A stretch of 64,000 nucleotides of DNA from Streptomyces sp. 846.5. Its GTDB lineage: Bacteria; Actinomycetota; Actinomycetes; Streptomycetales; Streptomycetaceae. This document shows positions 59,231-64,000 of the stretch, in pieces; within the stretch, counting starts at the first letter, position 1; every line of letters begins with the position of its first letter. A model generated the notes under the pieces. That model ran no database searches. It worked only from the letters and a program-made list of their open reading frames with translations, and had not been told where the DNA came from. The translations under genes were made by a program, and so were the position numbers. The stretch is from positions 1,116,001 to 1,180,000 of the forward strand of contig NZ_SOBN01000002.1 in NCBI RefSeq assembly GCF_004365705.1. Direction: 5' to 3'.

Positions 59231-59341
59231 ACCGACTCTGCCAGGCCCGTCGTCGGCCTGCTCTCCCACCGTTGCCCCGGGCGCACCCTGACTTCGCGTC
59301 AGGTATTCCGGCGTGCCCGCCTCTCGTCCAGGAGGACCGTC

Positions 59342-60250
59342 ATGACCGTCACCGACACCACCACCGCGATATCCGTCCGCAAGGTCACCGCGCGCATCGG
59401 CGCCGAGGTCACCGGCGTCGACCTGAACCGGGAGCTCGACCTGGGGACCGTGGCCGCGCTGCGGACCGCCGTCAACGAGCACAAGGCGCTGGTCTTCCGT
59501 GACGTGGACCTCGACGACGCCGGGCAGGAGCGCTTCGCCCGGCAGTTCGGGCCGCTCACCACCGCCCACCCGACCGTCCCCTCCGAGCCGGGCGCCCCGA
59601 ATGTGCTCCCGGTGGACAGCGAGGACGGCCGGGCGAACCAGTGGCACACCGACGTGACCTTCGTCCTCAACCCGCCGCAGCTCAGCACCCTGCGCAGCAT
59701 CGTCATCCCGCCCTACGGCGGCGAGACGCTGATCGCCAACTCCGCCGCGGCCTACCGCGACCTGCCCGCCCCGCTGCGCGCCTTCGCCGACACGCTGTGG
59801 GCCGTGCACACCAACGACTACGACTATGCGGTGCCGCCGGAGTCCCTCGACGAGGAGGAGAAGGAGCGCCGAGCGGTGTTCACCTCGGTCACCTACGAGA
59901 CGGTGCACCCGGTGGTCCGGGTGCACCCGCTCACCGGTGAGCGCGGCCTGTACATCGGCGGCTTCGCCCAGCGCATCGTCGGCCTCTCCAAGGGCGAGTC
60001 CCGCGACGTCCTCCGGTTGCTCCAGTCCTACGTGACCCGCCCCGAGAACGTGCTGCGCTGGCGCTGGGCCCCCGGCCAGCTGGTGCTGTTCGACAACCGG
60101 ATCACCCAGCACTACGCCATCGACAACTACGACGACCAGCCGCGGCGCCTCAACCGGGTGACCGTCGCCGGCGACATCCCGCTCGGCATCGACGGCACCC
60201 CCAGCCACTCGCTCAAGGGCGACGCCTCGCACTACACCCCGCTGGCCTGA
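59342..60250 (+). CDS. TauD/TfdA-family 2-oxoglutarate-dependent dioxygenase
   Basis: A 302-residue Fe(II)/2OG dioxygenase. The iron triad is visible: His102 and Asp104 in QWHTDVTF, and His257 in NRITQHYAIDNY; Arg residues in RRLNRVTV bind 2-oxoglutarate. Family members release sulfite from taurine or alkyl sulfonates/sulfates, or hydroxylate amino acids. The Cys-rich leader ORF upstream favours a sulfur-scavenging role. GGAGGACCGTC precedes the ATG. A perfect bidirectional terminator follows. No ssu/tau transporter genes are beside it. Confidence 0.92.
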   Translation: MTVTDTTTAISVRKVTARIGAEVTGVDLNRELDLGTVAALRTAVNEHKALVFRDVDLDDAGQERFARQFGPLTTAHPTVPSEPGAPNVLPVDSEDGRANQWHTDVTFVLNPPQLSTLRSIVIPPYGGETLIANSAAAYRDLPAPLRAFADTLWAVHTNDYDYAVPPESLDEEEKERRAVFTSVTYETVHPVVRVHPLTGERGLYIGGFAQRIVGLSKGESRDVLRLLQSYVTRPENVLRWRWAPGQLVLFDNRITQHYAIDNYDDQPRRLNRVTVAGDIPLGIDGTPSHSLKGDASHYTPLA

Positions 60251-60259
60251 TCCGGCTCG

Positions 60260-60299
60260 CTGAGCGGCCCCCGCGCCGTCCGGTGCGGGGGCCGCTCAG
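60260..60299. terminator. Bidirectional hairpin terminator
   Basis: Perfect 15-bp inverted repeat (arm CTGAGCGGCCCCCGC; 60260-60274 and 60285-60299) with a 10-base loop between the convergent dioxygenase and kinase genes. The right arm includes the stop codon of the kinase gene (60296-60298). Confidence 0.85.
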
Positions 60300-61231
60300 C
60301 CCGGATCCGTCATCCTCCGGATGTCGTCGGCGATGCCCGGCAGGTGGACGGCCTCGCCGGTCGAGGCGAACCAGTCCCACAGTTCGAGTGCATGGTAGAG
60401 CCGGTAGAGCTTGATCCGTTCGGCCCAGTCGGGAGGCAGCGCGCCGTATCCGCGGTGCAGGGAGTCGGCCTTGTGCCGGTCACCGCGGATGGAGTAGTAG
60501 TCGGTCTTGGCCAGGTCGACGAGAGGGTCCGCGGCGATCGCGTTCTCGACGTCGATGAACCCGGTGACCTCCCAGCCGCCGGGCCCTTCCCGCACGAGCA
60601 CATTGCCCTCGTGGAAGTCGTTGTGGCACAGCACGGGCCGGCGGCAGCGGGCGAAGAGGGCGGACCCTTCGCGAATCCTGGCTTCGACGGCTTCGCGCAG
60701 GGCCGCGTCGCCGCCGAGTTCCGAGAACTCCTCCAGCTTCCTGGCGAACTGACGCTGCATGTAGTCGGCGTTGGTGGGTTCCGGGTCGAGGATGCCGGTG
60801 GTGAGGTACCCGTACGACGGCTGCCCGATCCGGTGCACCCGGGCCAGCAGGGCGCCGAGCTGTTCGTAGATCCGGCCGACGGCCGGCGCGTCGAGGTCCC
60901 GGCCGATCTCGGACAGCGGCTGTCCTTCGAGTCGGGTCATCACCGTATGGGCGGTGGCCTCACTGTGCAGGACGACGGGAACGCAGCGGATGCCGTGCGC
61001 TTCGAGCAGCCGGTAGACGTGGATCTCCTTCTCCTGCTTCCAGCGCCACTCCTCGGCGTAGAACTTGATGATGACGGGCTGGATCGGCGGGGCGCAGCGG
61101 ACCTCGACGACCGTGCTCAGCCGGCCTCCGGTGCGGGTCAGGACGTCGGTGACCGAGGCCGTCGGGTGAACGCGTCGCAGGATCGCCTCGACCGAGCCGA
61201 GGCCCACCGGGTTCGCATCGGCAGGGGGCAT
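60296..61231 (-). CDS. Aminoglycoside phosphotransferase-fold kinase
   Basis: A 311-residue APH/choline-kinase-like protein. The nucleotide lobe has PVIIKFYAEEWRWKQEKEIHVYRLL (Lys of the ATP site); the catalytic Brenner motif is VLCHNDFHEGNVLV; the metal-binding segment is GFIDVENAIAADPLVDLAK. Such kinases phosphorylate antibiotics, sugars or amino acids; the substrate cannot be predicted. Start at 61231 (MPPADANPVG). Divergent from the CoA-transferase gene, monocistronic. Confidence 0.87.
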   Translation of the reverse strand: MPPADANPVGLGSVEAILRRVHPTASVTDVLTRTGGRLSTVVEVRCAPPIQPVIIKFYAEEWRWKQEKEIHVYRLLEAHGIRCVPVVLHSEATAHTVMTRLEGQPLSEIGRDLDAPAVGRIYEQLGALLARVHRIGQPSYGYLTTGILDPEPTNADYMQRQFARKLEEFSELGGDAALREAVEARIREGSALFARCRRPVLCHNDFHEGNVLVREGPGGWEVTGFIDVENAIAADPLVDLAKTDYYSIRGDRHKADSLHRGYGALPPDWAERIKLYRLYHALELWDWFASTGEAVHLPGIADDIRRMTDPG

Positions 61232-61304
61232 GCGCGGACCATAGCCGCGAAGCCTCGTGCGCGCCCGTCATTTTTCCGGACGCAGGGTGGCCTACCATCC
61301 CTAC

Positions 61305-62567
61305 ATGTCGACTGGGTCGCCGGGTTCCTCCGCAGACGTGGTGCGCGACTGGGCGCGCAGCGGGGTCCTCGCGCTGACCGGTCACCGGGGCGGGGCGCCG
61401 AGCCTGCCCGCCGGGGACGCGGCCTCCTGGGCCGGACAGATGTCCGACCGTATCGAGCAGGCCACCCGGGGACCCCGCCGTCCGGTCCGGGTCGACGGGG
61501 CGCAGCTGCTGGCGGAGCGCGCGGCCCACACCGGGAGCACCCGGCAGGGGCGGGTGTCCCCCGGCGGCAGCTGTCGGCTGCTGCCGACGGCGGACGGCTG
61601 GGCCGCGGTGTCCTGTGCCCGTCCGGACGACCCGTCGCTCTGGGGCGCGCTGATCGGGCACGAGGCGGACCGGCGGCTCCCGGAGCGGCTGGCCGACTGG
61701 CTGGCCGGGCACACCGGGGCCGAGCTCGACGAGCGGGCCGCGCTGCTCGGCCTCGCGGCCGGGGCCGTCCGCCCCCGCGTGGTCGATCCGGTGGCCGTCA
61801 CTCCGCCCGGGCGGACCCGCTCGGTGGAGGGCCTGCTGGTGGTGGACTTCAGCGCGCTGTGGGCGGGTCCGCTGTGCGCGCACCTGCTCGGGCTGGCCGG
61901 GGCGCAGGTGGTCAAGGTCGAGGTCCCCTCGCGACCGGACGGGGCCAGACTCGGCAATCCGGACTTCTACCACCTGCTGCACGCCGGACACCGTTCGGTC
62001 GCCGTCGACCCCGCCGACCGGGGCGGACGTGCCGCCCTGCACGCTCTGGTGCGCCGGGCAGACATCGTCATCGAGGCCTCCCGGCCCCGCGCCCTGGCCG
62101 GGTTCGGCCTGGATGCTCTGGCCGAGGTCGAGCGCGGCTGCACCTGGGTGTCGATCACCGCGTACGGGCGCTCCTCCCCCCGGGTCGGCTTCGGTGACGA
62201 CGTGGCCGCGGCCAACGGCCTGCTGGGCCATGACTCCCAGGGCCTGCCGGTGTTCTGCGGCGACGCAATCGCCGACCCCCTCACGGGGCTTGCCGCCGCG
62301 GCCCTGGTGCTCACTGAACCGGAGTCGGAATCCGGCGACGGGGTGCTCCGGGAGGTGGCGATGGCCGATGTCGTGGCGGCCACGCTGCGGCAGCGGGCGG
62401 AGGACCGGCCCGTAATCGAGTGGTCGGCGGACGGCTGGACCGTCGACACCGGGCACGGACGCGTCCCGGTGGCCCGCCCCACCCCCCGGACACCGGCGGG
62501 CCGGGCGCCCGCGATGGGTGCGGACACCGCCGAGGTGCTGGGCCGGCTCGGGATCAGCCTCCCGTGA
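61305..62567 (+). CDS. CaiB/BaiF-type (class III) CoA-transferase
   Basis: A 420-residue CoA-transferase of family III. The core LLVVDFSALWAGPLCAHLLGLAGAQVVKVEVPSRPDGAR is diagnostic, and FYHLLHAGHRSVAVDPADRGGRAALHALVRRADIVIEASRPRALAGFGLD carries the region of the catalytic Asp. An N-terminal part (about 1-185) corresponds to a second, shortened copy of the fold. It moves CoA between carboxylic acids; the acid is unknown. ATG 61305 chosen. Stop overlaps the start of the amidohydrolase gene, so the pair acts together. Confidence 0.85.
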   Translation: MSTGSPGSSADVVRDWARSGVLALTGHRGGAPSLPAGDAASWAGQMSDRIEQATRGPRRPVRVDGAQLLAERAAHTGSTRQGRVSPGGSCRLLPTADGWAAVSCARPDDPSLWGALIGHEADRRLPERLADWLAGHTGAELDERAALLGLAAGAVRPRVVDPVAVTPPGRTRSVEGLLVVDFSALWAGPLCAHLLGLAGAQVVKVEVPSRPDGARLGNPDFYHLLHAGHRSVAVDPADRGGRAALHALVRRADIVIEASRPRALAGFGLDALAEVERGCTWVSITAYGRSSPRVGFGDDVAAANGLLGHDSQGLPVFCGDAIADPLTGLAAAALVLTEPESESGDGVLREVAMADVVAATLRQRAEDRPVIEWSADGWTVDTGHGRVPVARPTPRTPAGRAPAMGADTAEVLGRLGISLP

Positions 62568-63988
62568 GCGGCCTGCTCATCCGCCGGGCCGAGGTCGGCG
62601 GGGTGCTGCGCGACGTCCGGGTGGGGCGGGGGCGGGTGCTGGAGCTCGGCCATAGTCTGCTCCGCGAGGGGCCGGACGAGCGGGTGCTGGACGGGCGCGG
62701 CGGCGCGCTGCTACCGGGTCTGACGGACCATCACCTCCACCTCTTCGCAACCGCCGCCGACCTGGCCTCGACCCCGTGCGGCCCCTCCGCCGCGGGCGAT
62801 GCGGCGGAGCTGCGCGACCTGCTCCACCGGACCCGGCCCGATGAACACGGCTGGATCCGCGGGGTGCGCTACCACGAGTCCGTCGCAGGGGATCTGGACG
62901 CCGCCGGTCTCGATCTGCTGCGCGACGACGTCCCGGTCCGGGTGCAGCACCGCAGCGGAGCGCTGTGGATGCTCAACTCCCGTGCCGCCGCCACGATCGG
63001 GCTGCAGCAGGCAGATCACCCCGGCGTCGAGCGCGATGCGCAGGGCCGTGCGACCGGGCGGCTCTGGCGCGCCGACGACTGGCTGAAAACCCGTCTCCCG
63101 CGCAGCCGGCCGCCCTCACTGGCCACCCTCGGCCGACTGCTCGCCGGCTACGGCATCACCTCGGTGACCGATGCGAGCCCGGCGCTGGACACCGGCACCG
63201 TCGACGCGATCAGTGCCGCCATGGCCGACGGAGCACTGCCGCAGCGTGTGCAACTGCTGGGTGCACCGCTGGACACTGATGGTCCATCAGAACCGACGGA
63301 CCGTCAGTGCGGGCCACTGGCCGGGCCCTGGAAGATCGTGCTCGCCGACTCCGGCCTCCCGCACTACGACGAGCTCGTCGAGGAGATCACCGCCGCGCAC
63401 CGGGCCGGACGGCCGGTCGCCGTGCACTGCGTGACCCGTGAGTCGCTGGTGCTGCTGCTGGCCGCGCTGGAGCAGACCGGCAGCCGACCCGGCGACCGCC
63501 TCGAACACGCCGCCCTGGTGCCGCACGAGCTGATCCCCACCCTGCGCCGGCTCGGCCTGCGGGTGGTGACCCAGCCGGGGTTCCTCGCCGACCGGGGTGA
63601 CGACTTCCTGCTCGGCGTCCCCGCCGCCGAGCACGGCGACCTGTACCGCTCCGCCTCGCTGCTGGCCGGGTCCGTCCCGCTGGCCCAGTCCAGCGACGCC
63701 CCCTACGGCCCGCTGGACCCCTGGGCGGTCATGCGGGCCGCGGTCTCCCGGCTCACCCCGACGGGCACCGTCGCCGGCCCGGGGGAACGGCTCACCCCGG
63801 CGCAGGCCCTGGACGGCTATCTCTCGCCGGCGCGCCTGCCCGGCGCCCCGGCGCGCACCGTACGCATGGGCGAACCCGCCGACCTGGTGCTCCTGCACGT
63901 CCCGCTGGCCGAAGCGCTGGCCCACCCGCACGCCGAACTGGTCCGGCTCTGCCTGATCGCCGGTGAGCCGAGGACGGCGTTGTTCTGA
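62564..63988 (+). CDS. Amidohydrolase family 3 (YtcJ-like) protein
   Basis: A 474-residue metal-dependent hydrolase. GGALLPGLTDHHLHLF has the His-x-His of the amidohydrolase metal site; GWIRGVRYHESVAGDLDAAGLD and VPVRVQHRSGALWMLNSRA fit the YtcJ group; HCVTRESLVLLLAAL, DRLEHAALV and PLAQSSDAPYGPLDPWAVMRAAV supply the later metal/catalytic His and Asp; ADLVLL closes the beta-sandwich. GTG 62564 overlaps the CoA-transferase stop (GTGA). Probably opens an amide or cyclic amide whose acid is then activated by the transferase. Ends 12 bp before the window edge. Confidence 0.87.
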   Translation: MSGLLIRRAEVGGVLRDVRVGRGRVLELGHSLLREGPDERVLDGRGGALLPGLTDHHLHLFATAADLASTPCGPSAAGDAAELRDLLHRTRPDEHGWIRGVRYHESVAGDLDAAGLDLLRDDVPVRVQHRSGALWMLNSRAAATIGLQQADHPGVERDAQGRATGRLWRADDWLKTRLPRSRPPSLATLGRLLAGYGITSVTDASPALDTGTVDAISAAMADGALPQRVQLLGAPLDTDGPSEPTDRQCGPLAGPWKIVLADSGLPHYDELVEEITAAHRAGRPVAVHCVTRESLVLLLAALEQTGSRPGDRLEHAALVPHELIPTLRRLGLRVVTQPGFLADRGDDFLLGVPAAEHGDLYRSASLLAGSVPLAQSSDAPYGPLDPWAVMRAAVSRLTPTGTVAGPGERLTPAQALDGYLSPARLPGAPARTVRMGEPADLVLLHVPLAEALAHPHAELVRLCLIAGEPRTALF

Positions 63989-64000
63989 CGCGGCCTCAGC

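Noticed and set aside
1-64000. tRNA, rRNA, CRISPR arrays, known riboswitch classes
   Set aside because: No conserved tRNA arms, repeat-spacer arrays or recognisable riboswitch cores were found by reading; a covariance-model scan (Infernal/Rfam, tRNAscan) would be decisive.

Overview
The window is high-GC DNA from a filamentous actinomycete, most likely a member of the Streptomycetaceae (Streptomyces, Kitasatospora or Streptacidiphilus). The evidence is the strong G/C third-position bias, GTG starts, an Lsr2 nucleoid protein, an ECF42 sigma factor with its YCII partner, a SigE-family ECF sigma factor, a CYP157-type P450, a blue-pigment (indigoidine) synthetase and several secreted ricin-tailed glycan hydrolases. 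The mix of secreted hydrolases, sugar ABC importers, secondary metabolism and IS scars suggests an accessory chromosome arm rather than the conserved core. No rRNA, tRNA or CRISPR array was recognised.

Layout. 0-8.1 kb: a patch bounded by mobile DNA, with a transposase tail at the left edge and a decayed IS1380-type element at about 6.3-8.1 kb. It carries a hypothetical protein, a CYP157-like P450 lacking the EXXR motif, and a tightly coupled three-gene operon (DMATS-type aromatic prenyltransferase, heme-oxygenase-fold diiron protein, nucleotidyltransferase) that matches no pathway I know. 8.3-10.7 kb: a secreted Asp-box propeller and a leaderless papain-like peptidase, convergent. 10.8-17.6 kb: an indigoidine-synthetase-type A-Ox-T-TE NRPS facing an operon of an unknown protein plus a NarL-type two-component system. 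A perfect 23-bp palindrome and a matching half-site lie in the divergent region. 17.6-18.8 kb: a secreted YncE-like propeller.

19.0-27.8 kb: a PAS-PAS-GAF-SpoIIE-HATPase phosphatase, translationally coupled to a LacI-type sensor domain with no DNA-binding domain, then a sugar ABC importer and a GH31 alpha-xylosidase-like enzyme. 27.9-39.1 kb: a LuxR remnant, then a second glycan locus on the minus strand (two secreted propeller-ricin proteins, a GH42 beta-galactosidase, a degraded GH42 tail, an ABC importer and a LacI repressor with a duplicated promoter). 39.2-42.3 kb: a cupin, a membrane protein, a Gfo/Idh/MocA oxidoreductase with a divergent ArsR-like regulator, and lsr2.

42.4-50.9 kb: a minus-strand peptide-export cluster. 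It has two NHLM-type ABC transporters (one with a C39 leader peptidase), an HlyD-like subunit, a cysteine-free double-glycine precursor peptide with two strong hairpins between it and the exporter genes, an anti-sigma-like membrane protein, an ECF sigma factor and a small Pro/Tyr-rich peptide. No modifying enzyme is present. 50.9-64 kb: mostly housekeeping or accessory metabolism, namely ECF42/YCII, Old Yellow Enzyme plus MarR, cupin, SRPBCC/ArsR genes, PhzF, a lipoprotein, an orphan PemK/MazF-like protein, a TauD-type dioxygenase behind a cysteine-rich leader ORF, an APH-fold kinase, and a coupled CoA-transferase/amidohydrolase pair.

Most worth following up: the prenyltransferase/diiron/NTase operon, the unmodified GG-peptide exporter, the phosphatase plus HTH-less LacI module, and the cis-elements joining the two-component system to the indigoidine synthetase.
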